From Nitrosopumilaceae archaeon (GTDB taxonomy: Archaea > Thermoproteota > Nitrososphaeria > Nitrososphaerales > Nitrosopumilaceae): a stretch of DNA of 64,000 bases. The stretch covers positions 1-64,000 of the forward strand of contig JASHNR010000061.1 in assembly GCA_030041535.1 (NCBI GenBank), given 5' to 3'. The position numbers and the translations under genes are program-made. Shown one piece after another: positions 7,427-15,250 of the stretch. The notes beneath the pieces are model-generated. The model searched no databases and had not been told where the DNA came from. It saw only the letters and a list, made by a program, of their open reading frames with translations. Every line of letters begins with the position of its first letter. The stretch's first letter is position 1.

Positions 7427-8761
7427 TTACTTGAGATAATTTTTCAGAGAGACTTTTTCTGATCGTGGAATCTTTGCAATCTCAAATCCTTCCGGACGTT
7501 TTGAGAAAGATTTGGTTGCATCTATTCCCATCTTTGTTGTAAGTAAATTTTTTTGATCACTTGACGGATCAAGGCTTGAGCCTCTCACCTTTGGTATTAT
7601 TATAAGATTTTTGTCTGCCTGAAATCTTGTTGCTATGGCATATTCAACCTCCACCGGATTGGACGGATCAATATCATCATCTACTACAGTTACATGTTTG
7701 AGCGATCTGTGAGCACCAAAGGTTGCATTGATTGCCTTCTTTGGATCGGATTCTTTCTTCTTTGAAATTTGCACTATGGCATGAAGCCAATTGCATCCCC
7801 CATCACTTAGTACTACATTTTTTATCTGGGGCAATATCTGCTTGAGATTTTTGTTTAGTTTTGCTTCAATTGGCATTCCCATGAGTAACCTGTGTTCTGC
7901 GTATCCTGACAGAATATCATGAAAGATTGGATTATTTCTAAAATACATCCTGTCAAGCTCAAAGACTGGTTGCTCTCTCTTAAAGTCATACGTGCGAAGC
8001 ATCTCCACCATCCACTCCTTGTGAGTCTTATCCTTGAGTATACGTCCCTCCAAAACTATCTCAGATTCTGATGGCACCAGCATGCCAGAGTAAGAACACG
8101 CTGCCAGTGTCAGTTTTCGGGTTAACAGCTCGTTTGCTATCTCAAGCTCATCTTTGCCCCATTCAGCCTGATAGGCACCTGCTATTGATACAGCAGGATG
8201 TACTCCTACAGTAATGGCTACACGCAGGTCTTCACCATGCTCTTTGGCATACATGTAGGATCTGTGCAGATGTCTTCCTTCGACCATTCTTACTGAAAAG
8301 TGATTCTTGTCAAGCCTGAGAAGCCTATGAAAAGACGAGTTTTGGGTTTGAGTTTCCTGATTTTTTGTATAAATTATGGAAGATGTGATAAAGGCGCCTG
8401 GCTCCTTTTCAAAATGTGTTATTATAGGCAGATCGTAGAGGTCTTGTGAATGATTTTCCATGAATCTGCCTTTTCTTATTATCTTAGGCCTTGATGCATG
8501 GTTTATCGCATGGATTACTTTGTCGTGAATCTTGTCTTCTGTAGCTCCTACTGCAAGTGCAAATCTTTTCTTTGTACCAACAAGATTTGCTACTACACGA
8601 AATTTGCTTTCTTTAATATTTTCAAACAAGATAGCTTTTGAGCCATCAAGTTTTGCTGTTACAGCTGCAATCTCATATTTTGTAGAGACATGCTTTTTTA
8701 CAATTGTCAACTCTTTTGCCTTAGAAACCTGGCTTAGATACGCTCGCAAGTCTGCAGTCAT
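7427..8761 (-). CDS. ubiD: UbiD-family decarboxylase
   Basis: A 444-residue member of the prenylated-FMN-dependent UbiD family. Many archaea use a UbiD enzyme to decarboxylate trans-anhydromevalonate 5-phosphate in their isoprenoid pathway; menaquinone-type decarboxylation is the other usual role. Visible features are the LYDLPIITHFEKEPGAFIT region, the FHRLLRLDKNHFSVRM strand, the ESEIVLEGRI acidic segment and the VVDDDIDPSNPVEVEYAIATRF block that are conserved in UbiD. I cannot assign the substrate. It lies next to the prenyltransferase ctaB but on the other strand. It overlaps the next upstream gene by 4 bp, so the two form an operon. Confidence 0.85.
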   Translation of the reverse strand: MTADLRAYLSQVSKAKELTIVKKHVSTKYEIAAVTAKLDGSKAILFENIKESKFRVVANLVGTKKRFALAVGATEDKIHDKVIHAINHASRPKIIRKGRFMENHSQDLYDLPIITHFEKEPGAFITSSIIYTKNQETQTQNSSFHRLLRLDKNHFSVRMVEGRHLHRSYMYAKEHGEDLRVAITVGVHPAVSIAGAYQAEWGKDELEIANELLTRKLTLAACSYSGMLVPSESEIVLEGRILKDKTHKEWMVEMLRTYDFKREQPVFELDRMYFRNNPIFHDILSGYAEHRLLMGMPIEAKLNKNLKQILPQIKNVVLSDGGCNWLHAIVQISKKKESDPKKAINATFGAHRSLKHVTVVDDDIDPSNPVEVEYAIATRFQADKNLIIIPKVRGSSLDPSSDQKNLLTTKMGIDATKSFSKRPEGFEIAKIPRSEKVSLKNYLK

Positions 8762-9099
8762 TGTTGTATAATCTCCATCACTTCATTCATTAGAACCTTC
8801 ATACTGTCAAGTTCCAATTCTTTTTGAATATTTAATGAAAAAATACAAATGCCATTAATAGTTGAAGCTACGCGTTCAGCTACCATCTTGAGAAAAATTG
8901 TTTCGGATTTAGACGGTATTACTGTGGCAGTACTTGTAGTACGTCCAGCAGAACCTATTGAAACAACAAGCGTTCCAATCTTTTCCTTTCCTTCAGTTAT
9001 AGAAATAAAATCTCCATTATCGAAGGGAACTATTTGAACCAAAAATTCTCGTTGATTCACGCTGACGGTTTTTTTCTTATACCCGACTTGTGATATCAA
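8758..9099 (-). CDS. Small protein resembling proteasome assembly chaperone PAC3/PAC4
   Basis: A 113-residue soluble protein that starts the operon with ubiD (4-bp overlap). By eye the pattern from residue 19 onward resembles eukaryotic PAC4: a beta strand ending in a short turn, a second strand (GTLVVSIG), a TTSTATVIPS strand, an amphipathic helix with A-E-R-V-A, then an IFSLNIQ strand and a C-terminal helix. Archaeal PAC3/4-like proteins are known in concept, but I have no alignment score. If correct, it helps assemble 20S proteasome rings; pairing with UbiD would then be only positional. Alternative: an uncharacterised lineage-specific protein. Confidence 0.5.
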   Translation of the reverse strand: MISQVGYKKKTVSVNQREFLVQIVPFDNGDFISITEGKEKIGTLVVSIGSAGRTTSTATVIPSKSETIFLKMVAERVASTINGICIFSLNIQKELELDSMKVLMNEVMEIIQQ

Positions 9100-9112
9100 C
9101 AGCTAACTACGC

Positions 9113-9457
9113 CTATACTGCTACAGGTTCTATTGCTACTTTCTTTATAGCCTTAGCCTTAGTCGTCTTTGCCTTTCTTGTAGATTTTACTACAACTGGT
9201 GCTATCTCTTCTACTACTTCCATAGCCTTTACAGCAACAGCTTCTAATTGATCAGCTTCGACTCTTGCTCGTAGTTTTGCTTTGTACTTGAGGTTTCGTG
9301 GTTTAGTTCTGAGTCTGTATCCGCAGCAAGGACACCAAAGACCTTCCCATTTTATGAAGATCTCGCAGATTTGACATCTTTTTTGTCCTGATGCGTAACG
9401 TCCCGTACCTACTGGCTTCTGTGCCTTGTATCTTGTGCATATTCCTTTACATGTCAT
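9113..9457 (-). CDS. Zinc-ribbon protein with an alanine/lysine-rich tail
   Basis: Starting at the ATG at 9457 the protein has 114 residues: MTCKGICTRYKAQKP, then a zinc ribbon built from CQIC and CPCC, then the basic GYRLRTKPRNLKYKAKLRAR segment, and a low-complexity A/K/V tail. The zinc ribbon type and basic linker suggest nucleic-acid binding, which is inference. An in-frame ATG at 9514 would add 19 residues, but the best minus-strand TATA box (about 9525-9535) would start transcription inside that extension, so I chose the shorter form. It is not co-oriented with any close partner except the ubiD pair downstream. Confidence 0.75.
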   Translation of the reverse strand: MTCKGICTRYKAQKPVGTGRYASGQKRCQICEIFIKWEGLWCPCCGYRLRTKPRNLKYKAKLRARVEADQLEAVAVKAMEVVEEIAPVVVKSTRKAKTTKAKAIKKVAIEPVAV

Positions 9458-9714
9458 TTTATAGTCACTTTTTACCTTGTGTAATTTCATATAGTAATAG
9501 TATGATTTAAGCATGGATCAGAAATTTTTATAGTTTAGAACACTATTTTTTATAGAAATTATATGTATCTTCCAAGATCAAGGCAACAGTTTTCAGAAAA
9601 AACGAAGAAATGTTCTATAAATATGTATGTTATTTTAAAGATCAAAGATCCTCCGAATTTTGAACAACTCTTTTGGGCAGATATTTAAAGATTCTTGATC
9701 GCTTTTTGATTTTG

Positions 9715-10341
9715 TTATCCTATTCTTGAAAGGGGTAGTACAAGATGACGATATCCCTCTCTTTGAGTAATATATCTTGCAGATAACTTGTCACGTATCC
9801 CTCGCTTGTTATAGTTCTTAACCCTAAGTGATGTTCTGCGTTCATCAACAAATTCTAATTCAAAATGGGAACAAAAGCGAAGATTTAGCAAATTAGCTAT
9901 CTGTTTTGCAATTTGCATATTTCCATTTCCTACCTTGACTACTTTTCGTTCCGCATTCAGTCCAACAAGAACTTTTACTATATGAGAGATCAGGTCGTCG
10001 ACTGATGTATAAATAGAACTCTCTATCTCCTTCTCATAATAAAACACAGAAAGCCCTATTCTGTTACCAGGATCAATTCCTATTATTAATGAACTATGGT
10101 GAATTCCGGATTCTAGTTTTTGCGCTATTCTGCCCCGTACTATTGTAGGATCATAATCAAATTCATCATCAAATAGAACAAAGTTGCTTGGTATTTTAGA
10201 TGATTCTCTAACTGTCGTAAGGATTAGTCTCCTATCAGAATTTGTAATTTCTTCTGGCAGGACAGAATCATAATCTAATTTTAGATTTTTTAGCGTATTT
10301 ACGAATTTAAAATAAGACCTACCATATACAGTCGCAACCAC
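9715..10341 (-). CDS. RuvC/YqgF-like RNase H-fold protein
   Basis: A 208-residue protein with an N-terminal part I do not recognise (1-80) and a C-terminal RNase H-like domain. The strand LIIGIDPGNRIGLSVFYY has the D90-P-G signature of RuvC and YqgF nucleases. EFVDERRTS (D166, E167) matches the second acidic strand of YqgF/RuvX, and D184 in the final helix (IRDKLSARY) could complete the metal site. It may be a Holliday-junction resolvase-like nuclease or an RNA-processing nuclease. No DNA-repair gene lies beside it; the neighbours are NAC and the zinc-ribbon gene. Confidence 0.6.
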   Translation of the reverse strand: MVATVYGRSYFKFVNTLKNLKLDYDSVLPEEITNSDRRLILTTVRESSKIPSNFVLFDDEFDYDPTIVRGRIAQKLESGIHHSSLIIGIDPGNRIGLSVFYYEKEIESSIYTSVDDLISHIVKVLVGLNAERKVVKVGNGNMQIAKQIANLLNLRFCSHFELEFVDERRTSLRVKNYNKRGIRDKLSARYITQREGYRHLVLPLSRIG

Positions 10342-10430
10342 AATGTTACTTTGTGTTTGATACGCTATGCCTAGTTTGTTTTCTTTGAAAATTTAAAGTT
10401 TTTTTGTATTCTATTATTGATCAGTGGAGC

Positions 10431-10772
10431 TTATTTAGTTGTCAACAAGAGTATTGCTCTTGCTAGATCACCCTTTGCTTCAGTTAGTGCTTTGGTTGCT
10501 TCTTCTGGTGAAACATTGGCTTGTTGTGCTACAAGCATTATGTCATCTTGGCTAAAGACCGGTACTTCTAGTTCTCTTTCTTCATAACTTTCAGCAATTA
10601 CCTGAAAGATAGAGTTGTCTTTTGCCTTCATTTCAGTAACGGCTGGCTTGGCAATTATGATCTCCTTTGTATCAGTCTTGATTATAACCTCCTGAACATT
10701 ATTGAGCTCCTTCATTTCTAGACCCATCCTGTCTAACATCCTACGCATTTCTCGGTTTCCGCCACGCATCAT
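10431..10772 (-). CDS. nac: Nascent polypeptide-associated complex protein (archaeal NAC)
   Basis: Homodimeric ribosome-associated chaperone that meets new chains at the exit tunnel. The 113 residues have the N-terminal basic segment (GGNREMRRMLDRMGL), the NAC beta-barrel strand region (EVIIKTDTKEIIIAKPAV) and a C-terminal UBA domain (residues about 72-113, VAQQANVSPEEATKALTEAKGDLARAI), as in archaeal NAC. Two methionines open the frame, so the start may be one codon later. It follows the PUA protein gene by 16 bp and is probably co-transcribed with it. Confidence 0.93.
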   Translation of the reverse strand: MMRGGNREMRRMLDRMGLEMKELNNVQEVIIKTDTKEIIIAKPAVTEMKAKDNSIFQVIAESYEERELEVPVFSQDDIMLVAQQANVSPEEATKALTEAKGDLARAILLLTTK

Positions 10773-10788
10773 TTTCTACTCATATTCC

Positions 10789-11247
10789 TCAATCTAGACT
10801 TTTTAAACTATCTCTGATCTTCACAGCAACCCCTCTCTTCAAAGAACTCATCATTTTTGACGAAAGAATGGCTTTACCGACAGCAATGACTTTATTCCCG
10901 TGTAAAACAGGAACATCAGAACCAATTAGGATATTCTTGCCACACCGTGTAATATGACCGCAAAAGACCGAGTTACCACTTTCAATAAATGGCTTTGAAT
11001 CATCGTCTATTTCCACACAGTTTTCTCGAAATTTCTTGCTTTTCATTAGCATCTGAGCAAAATTTGGAGTGATTGCAAGTCCACCATCTATTCGTAATGT
11101 ACACAATAACATATCATTTTGATACACATGTTGGATTCTACCAGTTTTTTTTGAATAAGTGAATCTGACATCTTTTGGCAGGTATTTTGATACACCAATA
11201 CCAAAAAGAGCATCAATAGTATACTTGATCTTCAAAATGGAGTCCAT
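10789..11247 (-). CDS. PUA-domain RNA-binding protein
   Basis: A 152-residue protein with a short N-terminal pre-PUA region and a C-terminal PUA domain (about residues 70-148). The signature is the GNKVIAVGKAILSSKMM strand-turn with GVAVKIRDSL, close to the MCT-1/Tma20 type and to archaeal stand-alone PUA proteins. Those proteins bind tRNA or the ribosome in translation initiation or recycling. Location upstream of NAC in the same orientation supports a role in translation. The substrate RNA is unknown. Confidence 0.75.
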   Translation of the reverse strand: MDSILKIKYTIDALFGIGVSKYLPKDVRFTYSKKTGRIQHVYQNDMLLCTLRIDGGLAITPNFAQMLMKSKKFRENCVEIDDDSKPFIESGNSVFCGHITRCGKNILIGSDVPVLHGNKVIAVGKAILSSKMMSSLKRGVAVKIRDSLKSLD

Positions 11248-11298
11248 CTCTAGCTTGTCATTTACAAAGCCCCATAATTATTTTTATAATGAACACCA

Positions 11299-11330
11299 TA
11301 CTATATAGTAAAACTGAAGAACTATATAGA
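11299..11330. promoter_or_regulatory. Twin CTATATAG elements in a divergent promoter
   Basis: TACTATATAGTA (11299-11310) is a perfect 12-bp palindrome. A second copy of the core, ACTATATAGA, follows at 11321-11330. The second is centred about 27 bp before the ATG at 11353; the first about 26 bp before a start around 11331. On the minus strand ATTATAAAAATAA near 11278-11290 can serve the PUA/NAC operon. The twin boxes could be two TATA boxes or a TATA box plus an operator half. Confidence 0.4.
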
Positions 11331-11352
11331 ACAGGCCATAATGCAATACTAT

Positions 11353-12393
11353 ATGGGAAATACTGAAGAGATGAGAAAAATACAGTTCACCGGCAAGTCT
11401 TCCTATATTGTTTCACTTCCAAAACAATGGGTCGCCGATATGGGATTAAGGCAGGGAGATCAAGTGGCCGTAGTTCGGCAGGGAATTTCTACATTACAGA
11501 TTGTTCCACTAAAACATCACAACAAACCTGTGGTTACAGAAGATGCATCTATTGAGATAAAACCAGAGGACGAAGGTGCGGTAATTATCAGGAAGCTTAT
11601 TTCATTGTACTTGCTTGGCTTTAACATCATAAACGTTAAACCAAAAATTGGAAGGCTAAAACCGTCTCAAAGAAATGCCGTCAAGGAGGCAGTAAAGGGA
11701 ATCTTAATGGGTACTGAAATCATTGCAGATTCAACAGAGGGACTTACTATTCAGGTTCTGATAAATCTCTTTGAGCTTTCAGTAGATGGTGCGTTAAAAA
11801 GAATGTTGATAATTGCAAAATCCATGCAAAATGATGCATTACTTGCTTTAGAAGAAGCCAACTATGACTTGTCAGAGGAAGTTATAGATAGCGACGATGA
11901 AGTCGATAGATTTAGTTTCTACATAATACGACAGCTAAAAATTGCAATTCAAAATGAGCATATGTTAAAGGAAATGGGAATTGAGAGCCCACATCATTGT
12001 CTTGGCTATAGACTAATTGTTAAAAACATAGAACGCGTTGGAGACCATGCCACAGAATTAGCCAAGGATCTTCTAGAATTTAAAAAACCTATCAAAAAAT
12101 CAGTGCTTGAACCAATTCAGGAATTGAATACATTTGCACTAACTGTGCTTGACGAAGCCTGCCTATCCCTTTTCAAGAGGGATTTCAATCAGGCAGAACG
12201 TACAGTAGAAAAGAGCTCTGAAATTTCCAAGTATGAAAAAAAAATCCTAGACAGCATCAAATCACTCAGAGATGACGAGGAGATATACCGCGTTAGGCGA
12301 ATGAATGAAAACATACGTAGGATAGCAGAATACGCCAGTGATATTGCTGAAATCGTAATGAATATGACCATAGAAAAGAGTCTGCGAAGATAA
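11353..12393 (+). CDS. AbrB-PhoU fusion regulator
   Basis: The protein joins an N-terminal SpoVT/AbrB-like DNA-binding fold (about residues 8-55: MRKIQFTGKSSYIVSLPKQWV, then GDQVAVV) to two PhoU-type helical bundles (about 100-340). The bundles include the ERVGDHATELAKDLL and ENIRRIAEYASDIAEIVMN repeats with acidic residues that bind metal in PhoU. The family is known in archaea and thought to regulate phosphate uptake. No pst genes are beside it. I chose the ATG at 11353 because a TATA box is centred 27 bp upstream; an ATG at 11341 would add four residues. Confidence 0.85.
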   Translation: MGNTEEMRKIQFTGKSSYIVSLPKQWVADMGLRQGDQVAVVRQGISTLQIVPLKHHNKPVVTEDASIEIKPEDEGAVIIRKLISLYLLGFNIINVKPKIGRLKPSQRNAVKEAVKGILMGTEIIADSTEGLTIQVLINLFELSVDGALKRMLIIAKSMQNDALLALEEANYDLSEEVIDSDDEVDRFSFYIIRQLKIAIQNEHMLKEMGIESPHHCLGYRLIVKNIERVGDHATELAKDLLEFKKPIKKSVLEPIQELNTFALTVLDEACLSLFKRDFNQAERTVEKSSEISKYEKKILDSIKSLRDDEEIYRVRRMNENIRRIAEYASDIAEIVMNMTIEKSLRR

Positions 12394-12421
12394 TGATATA
12401 TGAAGAAAAGGACTGTACATA

Positions 12422-13549
12422 TTGAGAGATTCTGCCATCCTAATAACATACGATAAAGAGGACGTTGTCAAGGAGGCCATTGCTCTCTGTGATGCCGCAG
12501 GCTATGAGATAAAAAAAACAATACGACAAAAATTCCTTAACAGATCTAAATTTGGGCTAGGGGAGGGAAAAGTAGAGGAACTCAAGGAGTTTATCGGTTC
12601 CTTGAGGCCAGATGTCATAATATATGATGAAATACTAAGGCCCAGCCAGAATTACAATCTTGCATCTACTCTCAAAACCAAAATTTTAGACAGGGAAATG
12701 TTGATATTGGAAATTTTTCAACGCAGAGCCAAAAGTTCGGAATCAATGCTTCAAGTCAAGTTGGCCCATCTAAGATACGAGATGTCAAGAGCCAAGGAAC
12801 GAGTAAGACTTGCAAAGATGGGAGAACAGCCGGGCTTTATGGGCATAGGAAAATTTGAGGTAGACGTATACCACAATGATATCAAAAATAGAATGAATAA
12901 CACCAAGTCTAAGCTAGTCAAGTCATCAAAACAGCGCGAACTTCACAGACAAGCAAGAAAAAGAATTGGATTTAAAACCATTTCTCTTGCTGGATACACG
13001 TCAGCTGGAAAAACTACATTATTTAACACATTGACTGGAGAGCAAAAAGAAGAGAGTCCGAAGCTCTTCACTACTCTTTCAACAACCACGAGAAAAATAG
13101 TGTTGCGCGGTACTGAGATATTGCTATCTGACACGGTTGGTTTCATAAGCAAGCTTCCAGCATACATGATTGATGCGTTCAAGTCTACACTTGAAGAATT
13201 AGTTTATACAGATATTGTAATAGTGGTAATAGATTCAAGCGATCCCTTCCCAGAATTAAGGAAGAAGTTCAGAAGTTGCGTGTCTACACTTGATGAAATA
13301 GGCGTAAATCAAGATAAGATAATTTTTGCTCTAAACAAGTCAGACTTGGTTTCAAAAGAAGAGATTATTGAAAAAGCAGATCAACTGGGCTTGAAAGAAA
13401 ATAAAAAATGCATACCTGTATCAGCGGCAACGGGTAAAAATATTCTTGTACTTGAGAATCTCATTTACAACATACTAGAAAACCACCCCTTATTGAATGA
13501 GAAAAATGAAATAGCAAAACAAGAAATAAAAATCAACCATGAAGATTGA
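12422..13549 (+). CDS. hflX: GTPase HflX
   Basis: A ribosome-associated GTPase that splits or rescues stalled ribosomes. The 375 residues comprise an N-terminal HflX subdomain with the glycine-rich [12 protein letters not shown] stretch, a coiled-coil linker (about 100-175), and a G domain with G1 [14 protein letters not shown]2/G3 segments TLSTTTRK and LLSDTVGFI, and G4 ALNKSDL. It begins at a TTG with GATATATGAA about 23 bp upstream. The 3' end overlaps trm56 by 11 bp. Confidence 0.93.
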   Translation: MRDSAILITYDKEDVVKEAIALCDAAGYEIKKTIRQKFLNRSKFGLGEGKVEELKEFIGSLRPDVIIYDEILRPSQNYNLASTLKTKILDREMLILEIFQRRAKSSESMLQVKLAHLRYEMSRAKERVRLAKMGEQPGFMGIGKFEVDVYHNDIKNRMNNTKSKLVKSSKQRELHRQARKRIGFKTISLAGYTSAGKTTLFNTLTGEQKEESPKLFTTLSTTTRKIVLRGTEILLSDTVGFISKLPAYMIDAFKSTLEELVYTDIVIVVIDSSDPFPELRKKFRSCVSTLDEIGVNQDKIIFALNKSDLVSKEEIIEKADQLGLKENKKCIPVSAATGKNILVLENLIYNILENHPLLNEKNEIAKQEIKINHED

Positions 13550-14069
13550 AGTTTTACGAATAGGCCAGAGGCTGGTAAGGGATGATAGAGTAACCACTCA
13601 TGTTGCCCTTGTGTCAAGAGCATTTGGTGCATCAAAGATATTGATGTATGACGCCAATCCAGAGATAAAAGATACTGTTTCCAAAGTAAACAAAATGTGG
13701 GGGAGTGATTTTCAAGTGGAAATCATAGAGGATTGGAAGAAAGCTCTCAGATCTAAGAAATCTGATCTATACAAAATTGTTCATCTAACAATGTATGGGG
13801 AAAACATCAATACGATAGAAACTGAACTGAAAAAAGAAGACAAGATCTTGGTTGTGGTGGGGGCAGAAAAGGTACCAAGAGAGGTTTATGATATTGCAGA
13901 TTACAACATAGCAATAGGAAACCAACCCCATTCAGAGATATCAGCACTGGCCATCCTGCTTGATAGAATACTAGATGGAAAACAATTGCAAAAGAAACTT
14001 GGCAATGCGCAGCGTGAAATAATTCCTACAAAAAAGGGGAAAAGAGTAATGAATAAAACCATTGATTAA
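13539..14069 (+). CDS. trm56: tRNA (cytidine-56-2'-O)-methyltransferase Trm56
   Basis: A SPOUT-class methyltransferase that adds a 2'-O-methyl group to C56 in the T loop of archaeal tRNAs. The 176-residue protein shows the family's start ([28 protein letters not shown]), the HLTMYG motif, and the knotted SAM site with [30 protein letters not shown] split across the C-terminal half. It is coupled to hflX by an 11-bp overlap and precedes tfe, a common archaeal arrangement that groups RNA-related genes. Confidence 0.93.
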   Translation: MKIEVLRIGQRLVRDDRVTTHVALVSRAFGASKILMYDANPEIKDTVSKVNKMWGSDFQVEIIEDWKKALRSKKSDLYKIVHLTMYGENINTIETELKKEDKILVVVGAEKVPREVYDIADYNIAIGNQPHSEISALAILLDRILDGKQLQKKLGNAQREIIPTKKGKRVMNKTID

Positions 14070-14096
14070 ATATGGAGAGAAGAGAAAGATTTTGAT

Positions 14097-14606
14097 ATGA
14101 ATGTGGAGCATGAAGATCCTTTTGTTAAAATAGCTGCCCTGATTGGCGGCGATGAGTATCTAAAAGTAGCCCGTTCTCTACTAAATACAGAGGATGCAAC
14201 AGACGAAGAGATTGCAAGCTCTACAGGTCTTAGAATCAACATTGTCAGAAAGGTACTATATGATCTTTTTGGAAAAGCCTTGATAACTGGAATAAGGGTA
14301 AAGGACGAAAAGAAAGGATGGTTTGTTTACAGATGGAGAGCCAGAAGGGACGAAGTAGACAATTTCATAGGAAATCAGAAGAAAAAGATTGTCGAGAGAC
14401 TACAACAAAGACTCGATTATGAGAATTCTGCAGATTTCTATCATTGTGGTAACATGGACTGTCAAAAATTAACGTTTGAAAAAGCTTTAGACCTGTCCTT
14501 CAAGTGTCCTACCTGTGGAAAACTTGTTAACCTTTCAAAAAATGACAAGCTGAAAAAAGCAATGCAAATGAAAATTGATCAGTTACGTGATGACTTGAAA
14601 CACTAA
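14097..14606 (+). CDS. tfe: Transcription factor E, alpha subunit
   Basis: TFE helps RNA polymerase melt promoters and matches the N-terminal half of eukaryotic TFIIE-alpha. The 169 residues contain a winged helix (about 5-85, with the DEEIASSTGLRINIVRKVLYDL helix-turn-helix), a helical linker, and a C-terminal zinc ribbon with CGNMDC and CPTC (about 120-145). The gene ends with a 4-bp overlap with the convergent arfC gene. Confidence 0.94.
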   Translation: MNVEHEDPFVKIAALIGGDEYLKVARSLLNTEDATDEEIASSTGLRINIVRKVLYDLFGKALITGIRVKDEKKGWFVYRWRARRDEVDNFIGNQKKKIVERLQQRLDYENSADFYHCGNMDCQKLTFEKALDLSFKCPTCGKLVNLSKNDKLKKAMQMKIDQLRDDLKH

Positions 14607-15250
14607 ATGATATAGTGTAAAACTATCTCGTTGCCTACCTTTTTGACTTGCTTTAGTTTTAAGGGATATGATATATTTTCAAATCCATGCCCTTCTACTA
14701 GGGAGATAGCTTCTTTGCCACCAACCACGTATGGAGTTATAGTTATAATAATTTCATCAACTAGTTTTTCTTTTAAGAAATACCAGTTAGTTGTTCCTCC
14801 ACCCTCAATGAGTATCTTTCTGATACCTCGCCTTGCTAAGATTGATAACAGTTTTTTGAGATCAATTTTGATTTTACCACACCTGATCACTTCCAATCCT
14901 TTTTTTACAAGAAGAGACGTGCGCCTCGCGGGTGCAATTTCTGATACTATTGCCATAGATGGTATCTTCTTGGAGGTTTTTACAATTTTTGAGCTGGAAG
15001 AAATTGTTGCTTTAGGATCAAGAATTATCCTAATTGGATTTCTGCCTTTTGCATGTCTTACCGTAAGAGAGGGGTTATCTACAGATACCGTATTTCTTCC
15101 AACTAGTATGGCATCTACGCTACCACGAAGTCTATGAACTCGAGCAAGATCTTTGTTTGAAGAAAATTTTGATTTGCCCTTACGGGTAGCTATCTTTCCA
15201 TCTACGCTCATGGCGGCACTCAGGATGACATATGGTTTAGAATTTGCCAT
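14603..15250 (-). CDS. arfC: 2,5-diamino-6-ribosylaminopyrimidinone 5'-phosphate reductase (ArfC, RibD C-terminal type)
   Basis: Reduces the ribosyl chain of the riboflavin precursor with NAD(P)H; in archaea this happens before deamination. The 215 residues form one RibD-C/DHFR-like domain: ILSAAMSVDGKIATRKGKS at the start, DAILVGRNTVSVDNPSLTVR, IRIILDPKA, and ILIEGGGTTNWYFL near residue 150. No fused deaminase domain is present, unlike bacterial RibD. It is the last gene of the riboflavin operon and overlaps the amidohydrolase gene by 14 bp. Confidence 0.9.
   Translation of the reverse strand: MANSKPYVILSAAMSVDGKIATRKGKSKFSSNKDLARVHRLRGSVDAILVGRNTVSVDNPSLTVRHAKGRNPIRIILDPKATISSSSKIVKTSKKIPSMAIVSEIAPARRTSLLVKKGLEVIRCGKIKIDLKKLLSILARRGIRKILIEGGGTTNWYFLKEKLVDEIIITITPYVVGGKEAISLVEGHGFENISYPLKLKQVKKVGNEIVLHYII

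Noticed and set aside
9563-9688. 41-codon ORF on the plus strand in the gap between two minus-strand genes
   Set aside because: The TATA-like box is only about 12 bp before the ATG, the composition looks random, and I see no domain.
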